Of a DNA stretch of 64,000 nt, positions 49,501 through 62,800 are shown piece by piece. The DNA comes from Sarcocystis neurona (lineage: Eukaryota > Apicomplexa > Conoidasida > Eucoccidiorida > Sarcocystidae). The stretch covers positions 3,232,196 to 3,296,195 of the forward strand of contig KL647300.1 of assembly GCA_000727475.1 (NCBI GenBank), given 5' to 3'. Under the pieces are notes generated by a model. That model saw only the letters and a list, made by a program, of their open reading frames with translations. It had not been told where the DNA came from and did no database searches. Position numbers and translations under genes: made by a program. Position 1 is the first letter of the stretch. Every line of letters starts with the position of its first letter.

Positions 49501-52500
49501 ATTTTCGAAGGAGTCTCGAAAATTCCCTTCGGTTGACACTCCACCAACAGCAGCGAAATGCTCTACAAATGAGAAAGCAGCGTCGCGCACGAACACCGCG
49601 CGTACAGAAGGCAGCGGTCAGACTGCTTCCCAACCCTGCGTATACACATTTGTACACCAGCACTACAAACACATCAACGTATGCGTCCATGCATACTCCC
49701 ATATAAACATACACATGCAACTGTAAAAATACACACATATATTACAACACCGTAGATACGCCCACGTATACACATGCATATACATACACAAAAATACATA
49801 TACGTACATCTACATACGGACGTTGTCCTCCGGTCGTTTCCACAGTCTACACACATATATATGTCTGTCTCTCCCTCTCTGTATATGTGTGTCGTTGTCC
49901 TGCTTCTTGAGCAAACGACTTCGTATGAAGAAAGGGGTAAAAATGTGGAACGCACATCTCCCGGCCGAGAGCCGGCAGCACAGAAGAAGAGACAAGAAGT
50001 GCGGCGCTTCACAAGTTGAACAGAGGCAGCAGCAAAGTCGGCGGCCACCCGGTGGCTCTGCCCCACCACAGAAACGTGAGAGGCGAAACGTGCTGTCGTC
50101 TGCACCTACAAATATCTACATATACACACACGTAGGATGACCTGCACACACACAGATAATCACACATATGATATATATATATATTCCCCACATATAACAA
50201 CATATATACACAGACGTAATTGCACATTATATAGACATATATATATATATATATCTCCGCTCATATGCACATATATATCTTCGTAGGTGTTCCTATCTCT
50301 CAAAAGGTAAGAAAGGAATAATGAGAAAGGAGAAAAACAGTTCGTCCGCGCAGGCGTGTCTCGTCTACAAAATATATCTACACATATGAGCATGACAGGA
50401 TGCAGCGTGCATGCACAAGGTAAAAGGGCGTCGGACATTCACTTGGGTCTCCCGCATGTACAAATACAAATATTTTGACTGTGACAGCTCATGAGCACAT
50501 CCGGTCGCTCCGCCGTAGATACTCTACATTAGTATATACCCCAGTATAGATATATTACACACACACATATAGACATATATATAAACACGCCCACATGTGT
50601 ATTTGTGTGCTTACCGAGTTAAATACAAATTTCGACACACGTCTCTGTTCTTCTCCCTTTCCCTGTATGTTTCTCTCCATTACTCTCTTTAGATACGCAC
50701 AAATCCAGCCCTTCTTGCAGACACACGAGACCCGCGTAAATGCCCGCGGATTTGTACACGTGTACTCCTGTGTACCATATATGTGTGTGGTTTATATATA
50801 GAGAGAGAGAGCTACGTTGATATACGTCTGTATGTATCTGCGTGGGGTGCACGATGTTCCCGCGTCCACATTTTTACACGTGCACTCCTGTGTACCACAT
50901 ATATATATGTATATATATATGTATATATATATGCGCATGTCCGTATGTGCGTGGGGCACCGTACGCTGCCGCGCCTACATTTATACATACGTCCTCCTGT
51001 GTATCCTATATATATACGCCTGTATGTATGTACGTGGAGCACAGGATCTTCCCGGGTCTACAGTATACAGATGTACTCCTATGTACCCTATACATATATA
51101 TATATATATGCGCCTGTATGTATGTGGGTGGGCCACAAGATATTGCCGCGTTTATAACCCAGTCCAACATCGACGGTGAAGCATTTTATTCTTTCGGATG
51201 CAGAGAAGAAGAAGGCGCTTACGGTTTGAAGAGGAACGAGGACGGTAAGACGCTGGCGATCCACCGTTTTGAACTGACACTGCTCTCCCTGGCGCGCGCA
51301 TGCAAGCAGCAGACAATAATACACACATGCACAGATATTCACACATATACGTATATACATATATACGCGCGACGCAGATGTCTATTCTGTTCCAGAAGAC
51401 AATTTATAGAAGTGGACTTCGACTTACAACAGAGAGAGAAAGAGAGAAACATCCACACATACACACATGTATATATAAATATTCACCCCTACATATATGT
51501 ACACATACGTTTATATATATATATATAAATATATAGCCGTATAGAGATATATCCCTGGTGGCTAGGCGGCAGTGTCACCAAACTTGTACTCAGGTAAAAA
51601 AGAGGAAACACATGCACACTACACATAAGCATATACGTATATACATAGATATATTCATACATACGTATATATCCTAGTGCATGCACACGTTGACATACAT
51701 ACTGACGTCTCTTCCTCGTCGCACGTTGAAACGGATGAGACGGCGGTCGCAGTACCAGTCGCACATCGTAATATTACACATGCGCCACACATGCACGCCC
51801 AAACACACATACGTATGCAGCGTAAATATATCTAATATATATATATATATACTCAGTCACATATATATTCGCTCAACATACATATATATGTGAGAAATAA
51901 GTGTTTATATTGGCGTCTCTCTGTTTGTTGAAAACACCGTTGCAGTACTACCACTACTTCGTAGAGACGCACTGTCTCGTTCTTGTATAACGACCGCATG
52001 CGCATGCACGCCCAAGAATTTCCACACGAAGGGACAGATAAAAGGCACCACGCTGCCACTGCGTCGATGCAGACCCGCTACAAACGCAGACTGCCCGCGT
52101 CCTGCCCGCGTCCTGCCCGCGTCCATTCTTTCTGTGGCTCTCCCCCCTCTTTTTGGCTCTCCCCCTCTTTCTTCCTCGCTCTACCTTCTACCCTTTATGT
52201 GTGGGCGCCTGTGGATCCGCACGTGGGTGGCCGTCACACAGATATGCATGTGGAAATGGGAGAAGCGGAGGAGTCGGGGAACTGCAGATGAGTCGGAGGG
52301 TCATTCATGCGCGTCCAGCGACAACCAACTCCGAGCAGAAAACATGCAGCTGCTGTGTCTCTGCATGGCTGCATGTGTTACCTAGCTAGTACATGCTCAA
52401 GCCACAGACAACTCCGACGCATGCCGCCGGCCCTGTGTTCTTGTGTACGTTGCAGTGGGTGCGCGCAGGGGAGACGCTGCTCTCCACCCCACACGAGAAA

Positions 52501-53834
52501 AAAGTACGCATGCACCCTCTAGGAGCGACGACCGGGGAGGCGCAGCAGCTGACGCTACGCGTCAGTCCTGCTGGGCACAGCCCCGCAAGAAGAGACGCCA
52601 GCGTTTTTTCTCTCCGCTGCATGCGGCGGGAAGGGGGGAAGCGGCTTGCCTGCGTGGGACCGCTCCTGAAGTAGAAGGTGACGGTGGCGTCTTTAGAACT
52701 GAGCAGCGCGCCGCCGCCTTTTCCTGCTGCTGCTGCTCGTTCTGCTGCTGCTGCAGCAGCTTCCGCCGCACCCACTGCTGCGCCTGCTCCTCCTGCCGCT
52801 CCTCCTCCTCCGCCTCCTCCGGGCGGCGGCTGGACGGCGGGGGCGACAGCACCACCAGCGCCGCCCGCAGCGCCGCCCGCCGCAGACGACGTAGGAGCCC
52901 CGCCAGGTGCAGGCGGCAGCGCGAGCCCCGCCGCAGCAGCAGCCGCGGGAGACGACGCAGAGATGCCGCCTGCTGCTGCTGCATTGCTGCTGCCAACGCC
53001 GACACTCTGGACTAAGCCGAACATGTTACTCTCGTCCTTCGACAACGTATAGCGGACAATTTGCCCCGGCTGCATTATCACTTTCCCGTCGGGCCCAGTG
53101 CGCGGCGCGAAGCGCTCCTGCACGCCGCAGCAACAGCAACAGCAGCAAGGGAGAGGCACGCCGAGACATGTGAAGCGGCAGCGAGAGACGATTTGACCGG
53201 CCTCATCACGCCGCACACAAACAGTGGGGAAAAAGCGGGCGCAGCCGCGGGTCTCGCAGCGTTCACGAAGAAAAACGAAGTGTCACGTCCGAGTGCCCAG
53301 AACGGGCAACACATGCGTTCTTGGCGGGCCGCGGCGAATGTATGGACACACGCGACTATCTCCTGCACGAGCTAGGGGTGGAAGACGGAGGTGCCGCCAT
53401 GGGTTCGGCAGCTGCCACCGCAGTATTGCCACATGTGATGACACAAAAAAGGCGGGCCAACTCTCTTTTCCGCGGGAAAACTCTGGAGACACGCACAGGA
53501 CGGAGACATGGGGGACGTCGCACATACGTGTGCCCCTACTTACACAGGAAGCCCTTGTACACGCCACGGTCCATACCCACACCAACATACACATATATGT
53601 ATATATATGTATATATACGCATATACATATATATATATATATATGTATGTATATATTCCCCTACGAGCTCCTAGAAGTGAGGTAGGCCCGTCGTCAATGG
53701 AGGAGGTGCATCAGAAGTTTGGGGGCAGCCAGGGCTGTACCTCTCCGTATATATGTGAGTGTACACGTGTACAACAAAATACGTACATACTGACACCCAC
53801 CTAGATCTTAGGAAAAGGCAGAGTCGTCGTGGAC

Positions 53835-53865
<31 letters not shown>

Positions 53866-56800
53866 CATGCATCTACCCTGACTTGGCTACGTCTGTATAT
53901 ATATATATATAGATGTAGATAGATAGATAGATGAACATGTGCGTATACTCATACATACATCCATATGTAGAGACATCCACATGGATACACGCATATGCAC
54001 GTCTCTATTCGTGTGTACATATATATATATATATATAGCTCGTGGCGTGGGAGGTGCACACGTAGAGAGTCACTGTCCTGGATATTCGAAGAGAGACGCC
54101 GCACGCAGATCCCTGCGGCCACTGCTGCCGCGTCCCGAGCGCCGCTCGGAGGGCATCAGATATCTTTCCGCTGCTTCTGCTGCTGCTCGGAGTTTCCTCT
54201 GTCTCCGTGGCGGCTGCGTGGCTGCTCTTGATGCTGCTGTTGTTGCTGTTGCTTCTGCTGTTGCTTCTGTTGTTGCTTCTGCTGTTGCTGCTTCTGCTGT
54301 TGCTTCTGCTGTTGCTTCTACTGTTGCTTCTGCTGGTGCTTCTGCTGGTGCTGCTGTTGCTGTTGTTGCTGCTGCTGCCGCTGTTGCTGCTGCTGCCGCT
54401 GTTGTTGCTGCTGTCGTTGGTGTTGCTGCCCCTGCTGCTGCCGCTGCCGCTGCTCTTTCGTCATTCTTCGTGCTTCCCAGCAAAAAGGCGAACGCGCAGC
54501 AACGTTGTTGCAGCTGTCTCAAAGGAGCGAAATCCGACTGATATGTACATATCAGCAGCTACTTGACACCGCATACACGTCGGAACGGAGGAAGGCTGCT
54601 CTGCGAACGGCCGATGTGTGCAGTGGCCTGCCTTCGCTTGGGAGCTATTTACCGTCGGCTGCTGCACGCCACCCTGCTCCTGCTGCTGCTCCAAGGCAAG
54701 GAACACAAGACGGAACCTGCTACTGAGTAAGACGGGCTTCCTCCTGCTGCTGCTTCTGCCACTGCCACACCGGCGGGGCCCCTTCACAACCAACATCGCC
54801 GCTGCTGCCGCGGCCTGCTTGAGCTGCTGTTGTGGGGGAGGCTGCTTCAGCTGCTGCTGCTGCGGGAGACTGCGTCAGCCGCTGCTGCTGCGGGAGGCTG
54901 CTTCAGCTGCTGCTGCGAGAGGCTGCTTGAGCTGTTGCTGTGGGGGGCTGCTTGAGCAGCTGCAGCAAGAGGCTGCTTCAGCTGCTGCTGCAGCAAGGGA
55001 GTGCTTCAGCTGCTGCTGCAGCAGGGGACTGCCTGAGCTGCTGCCGCAGCAAGAGGCTGCTTCAGCTGCTGCTGCAGCAACGGAGTGCTTCAGCTGCTGC
55101 TGCAGCAGGGGACTGCCTGAGCTGCTGCCGCAGCAAGGGACTGCCTCAGCTGCTGCTGCTGCTGCGGTAGGCTGGTTCAGCTGCTGCTGCTGCTGTGAGA
55201 GACTGCTTCACCTGGGGGAGGCTGCTTCCGTTGCTGCTGCGTTTCCCCGCTGCTGCTGTTTACAGTCGCTTTTCGGGCTCCAGTGCGGCTGCTGCTGCTA
55301 TGTTCCTGCTGTGCGCATGCACTTCTCACCTCGAAATCCTGGCGCCGGAAAATCTCTTCGGCCTCGCGCTGCAGCGCAGCATTTCAACAGACGCAGCCCG
55401 TTTGATAATGCGGCAGGAACAGGCACAAGAACATCAGTAGGTCTTCGTGCTTCTCCAGAGTTGCACATACTTACACATATTTCTGTCTACATGAACAGAT
55501 GTACCGGCGTCCAAATACACGAACACACATACTCGCACACCTATCACCAGACTTACAAACGAATACACGTACGTGCATATGTAGGCCTATGAATACATGT
55601 ATATATCCATATGTTTAAATATGCAACTACACACGCGTATGGATACATACGTACACGTATATATACATATATATATATGCGCGTGAGTATACACGTATAT
55701 ATACAGATATGCATATACGCGTATGAGTATGCATCTATGTACGCATGCATATATATATAAATGTGTGTAGTGTCAAAGCAGATACACAGAGGAATTTACA
55801 TCTCAACTGGACGTGTGGATAAAAGGAGAGCGGAATGACGCGGGAGGGGCGGAACGCGACGAACATTCCATGAGGCAGACAGGAGGGAGGGGAGACCAGC
55901 TCTGCAGTGGGCTGTACAGACACCGCACGGTGTGTGTGCAGAAGGCGTGGTGTTCTGCCGAATATGAAATATATTCCCCCCTGCGGCTTCGTCTAGCTGC
56001 TTCGCGAGAGACTCACTTTGTTTACAAAAGTGCATCGAGATAAATACTGAAACACTTCCACAGGGCCGCACATGCAAGAGAAGCGCGCAGGAGGACCCTG
56101 CCTCCGCCTTCCTACATGCGCATGCGTGCTGCCCTCATGACGAAGACGACGCAGCCACGTGGACATGCTACGCACACGTATTTTATAAACAGAGTGCAGC
56201 ACTGCACCAGCGGCAGACACGCGTCCCAGCGCATGACGCCAGAGACTGCCACGTCTTGGCTCTAGGCGACGACACTGCAGCAGCAGCCCCCGACAACCCT
56301 CCGCTGCTGCTGCGACTGCACAACATGGGAGACCGCTGCTACACACGGGGAGATCCATCCTGCAAACGAGAGACTGCTGCAGCACATGGGAGGAGACTGC
56401 TGCCGCAGACAAGTCCCTGTTGCCGCGCATGGGAAACTGCTGCTCCGGAAGGGAGACTGCTGCTCCAGAAGGGACTGCTGCGGCTGCTGCAAGGACGCCC
56501 CACCGCACAGAGGCGTCGCGTCGCAGCAGGAGGTGTAGGTAGAAAGGAAAGCCAGACGCGCGGGCAGTGCTCCTACACTCCTCTTTGGCCACCCGTGCTA
56601 ACCACCCGTCTCTCCATGTTTACTAGCCGGGCCTATGAACATATTACATCCCGACACGTGTATACGCTCGTCCCTCTCCTCCCCGCGCCACTTCTACGTA
56701 TACCTGCTTCTACGTAGATAGAACGGAGTCCTATACTCCAACCCATACACAAGCGCATGCAGCTAGAGCTACACCTACGAAAATACTACACACCGACACG

Positions 56801-59800
56801 TGTACGCGCGTCCCCCTGCTCCCCGTGCCTTTTCCACGTGTACATGCTTCTCCGTGGATAAAAAGGAGCAGCACGCTCCCACCCATACATATGCGCATGC
56901 AACTACAGTCCCCGTCCCTACTATCACTGCGAAAGCGCATCTCACCCACCACACCGTCCACACGCATACGCACGTGTAGAAAGCGAGGCGGCGCCGTAGA
57001 TTTTATCAAGAGAGACGCATGCCTACATCAGCGCCTCGCCACACGCCACACACTAACAGAACAGCCCCACACTTCTCTTCGGTCCCACTCCTCTTCGACC
57101 GAAGACTTGCCAATCCGCCGGATCCCTACGCGTGTCTACATGCGCACGCGCCTCCCAGCACCTTTGCCTCGGACAGGCGTGGATGGAAATCTATCTATCT
57201 ATCTGCGCGCAGCACACCTCTGTAAAAGGATACGTAGATATATACATAATGTATATGTACACGCGTATGTGTGCGGGTGTGTAGTTTCGCTTAGTTGTAG
57301 CTCTGCTCTGCGTCTGCTGCGTTGCGGGGAGGTGATTCACGTGGTGTACGTACACCGCAGAACGCAGCTTTTGAACTGGCACGGCCCACACAGACGTGTA
57401 AACAGGTGAACATAACAGAAAAGGCAAGAGGACGTCATTTCGACAGCGTCATCTTTATACATTGGTACCAGCTTGCTTCACTTTCCTTCACGTACGTTAT
57501 AAACCACGGAACTGACCAACGTATACATATCTGTGTGGGCGTAAACGCAGTTAGCAGACTCCCTACATGACATGCAGACGTGGGGGTATTTTACTCTGCC
57601 AGCAGCGGGAACAAAGAAAAGAAGCATACAGCCGAGACTCGGAAGAAGAGAGACACACAACATAGAAGGCGGTGGAAGCTGTTGCTTCTGACGGTGCTAC
57701 AGGAAGAAGTAGCCGTTGAGGTACCCCCTTTCTCCTGGTCCTGTGGCTCCCGGTTACATTCCGCTGCTGCTACCCACGAGCTGCTACTGTGAGACACCTC
57801 TGCTGCTGCTACCTCGTTTCACTTTGATCTCTGACTTTGTTGCTGCTGCTGCTGCTGCTTGTTTATTTTTCGTTCCCCAGCTGGCGCTGCTGCTGTCGCA
57901 TGGACAACAAGTCCACCTGCTACGGCTGCTGCTACGCGACATGCGCCTGCTGTCGCCAGAAAGGACCAGTCCCAACTAACGTCCGGCTGCGACACGTTGC
58001 AGTTAACTGCTGGTGGGCATGTTGCACATTTGCTGCTGCTGCTGCTGTAACTTTGGAAATACGAACACTTCCAGCAGAAGTCAGTGATGCACGCAGCTTT
58101 CGCAACGAACTAGCATCGGCTACCTTCAGCTGTCGTGCTGTTGGTGCTGCGGAGGAGACAGGTACAGGTCCACTGCGGATGCCCGGGCCTACACGCCTCG
58201 TGCTGTGCTGTGTTGGTGATGCTGCTCCTGCAGCGACTCCAACAGAATTCTTCACTGCACCTGGGAAGACTGCTGCGCTCGTTGAAGCGGCTGCTGCTCC
58301 GCTGCCTGGAGCAGCCGCTGCTCTTGCTGCTGCGGTGGCAGTGGCGGCAGCTGCGATGGCAGTGGCAGCAGCTGCGGTGGCAGTGACAGCAGCTGCGGTG
58401 GCAGTGACAGCAGCTGCGATGGCAGTGGCAGCAGCTGCGATGGCAGCGGTGGTGGTGGCAGCAGCTGCTGCTGTTGCTGCTGCGGTGGTGTGTGTGACTT
58501 ACGTAGGTTTTGGCGAGGAAGTCGGGATCGTAGTGTTCCTTGTCCGGGAAGAGTTCGCAGGCAAGGCGGTGGCCATCTTCAAGATTATCTCTGAGACTGC
58601 CTCCGTAGCTCGAGAGGAAGACGTCGCCGCTTTCGGGCAGGCGGATGATGGTGTAGTTGCCGCTCACGAGCTCTGTGACGACTTGCATCAGCTCCCGCAA
58701 GTACAGCTTAATAAACTCCCTGCGCAGAAGCGCGCGCAGCAGGCAGCCGGCAACCCCAGGCAGGGCACAGGCACGGGCGAACCACACGAACACAGGCACT
58801 TTGTGGAGATAAAAAAACGCAGGCGGAGGGACGGGGTCTCCGGGGTGACGAGGACAGCAACAGGAGCGACACAGCGCGTGACGCGAGCGCAAAGAAGCCT
58901 CCAACTCAGCGGGGCAGCACATGCCAGCGAAAAGAAGAGGAAGGGCCACAGAGATACACACACAGACACAGACAGAGACACAGACAGAGAGGATCAAAGG
59001 GAAGAGAGGACGGAACACGAGGGAGAGGCAGAGGAGGAGAACGCGAGAGAAAGGAAGAGGAGGACCAACGGAGGAGACGGGGAGACAGCGGGAGACGGGG
59101 AGACAGCGGGGCACAGGGAGGGACAGCGGGGCAGAGGGAGACGGCGGGAGAGAGAGACAGCGTAGGAGAGGGAGACGGCGGTGGAGAGGGAGACAGCGGG
59201 GCAGAGGGAGACGGCAGGGGAGAGTGAGCAGAAGAGGAAGAGCAACAGAGAGGAGACGGGAGAGGAAGAGCAGAGAAAGAGAGAGCGAGGAGGAGAGACG
59301 GGGGAAAGGAGAAGGTGAGGCATGACAGATGATGGGCCACCTCCGACCAGGCAGCAAACGGTACAACGCTCCACAGAAATCACAGCAATACGTTCTCATG
59401 CCTGCATCATGCATAAGACGAAAGCATACATATATACATGCGTATACATATGCATACATACACATACATATACCTACATACATACACATACGAACAGATA
59501 CATAGACGCACATACACAGACGTACATACATTCATACATACCTACAATACAGATATACATACATGCCTACACACACACAGAGACACCCATATATACTCAC
59601 ACAGGTGCAAGTGGCGGCACACCAATAGACACATATACATATATATACACACATACATGTATACATCAATGCATATATATATATATGTATACTCATATAT
59701 CTGTTTGTAGCGGCCCGCGACAATATCTGAGGTACTACTGGCCGTCGAAAATAAGCCCCCCGTCCCACGTCCGCAGTCGAAATTCTGCTGTATCATCCAC

Positions 59801-62800
59801 GCGCAGACTTCCTCACATTTTCGTAGACGAAATGCGCGTGCACGCAGATGAGTCTCACCACGTCCATAACGCAGCAGTTAACAATAAAAGACGTACACGT
59901 GTTCTCCACACCAACAACGGCGCCGGCCACTTCTTAGTCTCCGCAGAATCCCTCCCCAAGAGACGCAAAGATATACCGCGTCCAACACACCACTTTACAT
60001 GCATATGTACATAGTAGGTAGCAAAGCATGTACATTGCTGCTTCAACGTGTACATGCAGACGACAGGCAGTGTCTATACGCACCAGTCATATATAATAAC
60101 ATAGGGAAAATGAGAGAGACAGAGAAAGATACAGAGAGAGAGAGAAAGGTGTATATATGTATTCTACATATGTGGATACATATATATGCATATACATATC
60201 TGTACGTGTATGCAGAGTTGGGTGGGGACGCATGAAGACGTTTGAGAGAAAGATAAAGATTTATAAGAGACCGTTACAGATGTTATGTAAAGGAAGAGGA
60301 AGACACAGAGAGGGCAGCTGCTACACAAATACATATAAAGAAACACGGCACCGGCAGAACTATAGAAAGACAGAGCCATATTTCCTATATACGCATACAG
60401 ACAGGAAGAAACTAGACATACACATACGTTAGTATACGTACCATACAAATGGACAGGGACAGGAATAAACTGCTTCACACAAACACGCTGCGAAAGTTGC
60501 CCTCGCAGAATCACACCCATATACAATTACATATATATGTGGTTTTACACCGTATACACAAATACATACAGAAAGGGAAAGGAAGAGGAGGAGAGGTCCA
60601 GACGAACTGCTAGATCAGTTCAGAGCACAAAACCATCTCCAGAAGTATACATACATACATATATATAAACATAGGTAGATATACATAGATATGGACATAC
60701 ATACATATATATATATATATATGGACAGATAGACAGATGGATAGATAGACATATAGACACAGAGGTAGATAGGTAGATAGACCGATAGATAGACAGGGCT
60801 ATAAATAGTCTGCGATATATAAGTATAGAATCTACATATATATAGATAAATAGAGAGACAGACAGAAATAGACTGCTAGGTGTGTAATACGTAGGCACAG
60901 AGCGCCCGCAGAATTACACTTACCGATCTACACATTCAGTTATAAATTGATATATATGTATATATTCACACAGAGAGAGAGAGAGACATGTATATGGGCA
61001 GATTGATAGATGGATAAAAGATAGCAACAGAACCCCTGCAGCACGGTGTATTCATCTTCGTACAGCGCCACAGACTTCCTTTCCTCCCTTCTCTCTCTAT
61101 ATATGTAGAGAATATACATAGAAGTAGATTGATACGGGAATAACAAATAGCTGCAGCGCAGTTGCAGCATGACATTTGTCCACATATATATATGGGCATA
61201 TCGAATGTTACACACTTCCTCCTTCTTCCTTTCTGTCTCTCTGTCTCTCTACAAATACACGGAAACATGCGTAGAAGACGCTCGTCAGATGGATAGTAGA
61301 TAGCTAAAGCTGCACCTGCAGGACTGAGGGTTTTGCTGGGAAAGTTGTTCTTCAATTTCCGCGATGCGTCGCTCCGTCGCGAGGCGCTTGCGAACGAGGC
61401 GACGCTCCAGTGCCGCAAGCTGCTCGCTCAAAAGTCCCTGCAGCAGGAGCAGCACAGAAACAGCAAGGCACAACAGCAGCAGCTGTTGCTGTTGTAGCGA
61501 GAGCAGCAGCCGTAAACGGCCCGGGACAACCGCCGCAGCAGCACCACCGATGGCAGCCGCAGCAGCAGCAGGGCCTGCAAGAGGAATACGACGACGTGGA
61601 AGCATCTTTTTTCTTGGCAGCAAGGAGCGGAGACCGACACACATGCAGGCGGCAGCAGCCACGCAGCAGCGCAACAAGACACAGCAGCAGCTGCAGTGCA
61701 GCAGCAGCGCAACAATACACAGCAGTAGCATCGTCGCTCGCCAGCATATACACGGAGGAGGGGAGGCGCGGCGGAACCAGCGAGAAGGCGCCAACGAGTA
61801 TCAGTATCAAATACTGCTGTGACATGCAGGAGTTTGGGGAGGGGGGAAGGGCCTCCGCTTTTAAGCCAATAAGACAAAAGACTGCCTTCTTCCCCTGCTG
61901 TCTTCCTCTTTCCCATGCTACAAGCAAAAAAACGCAGCATCCACGCATGCAGCAACAACAGCGCGGCAAGCCGGCCTGTACGAGCAGTCACACACACACA
62001 CACAACTTCTCATTACATACCTACACACACACACACATATCACCTATATACGGCACGCATGCATACATGTACACATATATCTATATGTGTATATCTTGCA
62101 CCTGTATATATACGGATATATACACATACGCATGCTGAGGATATTCATATACTTCTGGTGAGCACATGTGTATGTATACATATACATATGCCTTGCGTCT
62201 GTAATATTCCACGAACATACCATAGACACCAACGCATGACAGACACATTCATATATGTACGGCCCACAAGTGTGTACCTATATGCATGTATGCGTATTCT
62301 GCACCTTTTACATTCCGCAGTTATGCAGATAAATACTCGCGTATGATACATATATGTATATTGATGTATGTACAACGCGCATACATATATGTATATATAT
62401 TGCAATATTCTGCGAATGGGTACAATAGGTACACACGGATGATACATATATTTGATGTGTACGGCGCGTACGTGTGTATATACACAGTTATACATACAAA
62501 TATATATATATATATGTATCTTGCATCTGTGAGACTGCACCAGTATACAGATAGATACACAAACACACGACACATATACATTTATATATGTACTTACATG
62601 GGCAATACATCGATATACGCACTTTCTAAGCACGGGGATCGTCTATGTATAGCTGTCTTGCAGACGCACAGATATTCAGCAGCAATGTATGTACGCACAT
62701 ACACACGTTCGACATACATATCTATTCTTGTTGTGGACGCAGATATCTGCGAGGAAGTATGTATGTACAGCACGTAAATCATTCGTACATATATACGTAT

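Larger units (their letters stand above)
53118..56016 (-). other. Intron of dynamin-like gene
   Basis: GTGAGT to GCTGCGGCGTGCAG. Contains a CTG-rich minisatellite block (54830-55200), a TTGCTGCTTCTG array (54220-54470), TA tracts at 53600-54040 and 55570-55760. A 150-codon minus-strand Ala/Thr frame at 54070-54522 might be an optional exon, but no phase-fitting acceptor was found. Confidence 0.6.
56047..58502 (-). other. Intron of dynamin-like gene
   Basis: GTAAGT to GGAAGTGTTTCAG. Holds a 24-bp minisatellite at 58330-58480, CTG-rich DNA at 57740-58320 and 56280-56500, the ~133-bp duplication at 56630-56900, and unique sequence. Confidence 0.65.

Noticed and set aside
54207..54566. Plus-strand poly-Leu frame
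   Set aside because: A direct image of the TTGCTGCTT array; no gene-like flanks.
54618..55592. 324-codon plus-strand frame
   Set aside because: Cys/Leu/Ala repeats encoded by the CTG minisatellite; it lies in an intron of the minus-strand gene and lacks a unique domain.
58110..59531. 473-codon minus-strand frame
   Set aside because: Only 58503-58719 has exon character; the rest is translation of a purine/pyrimidine minisatellite and of the 24-bp minisatellite.
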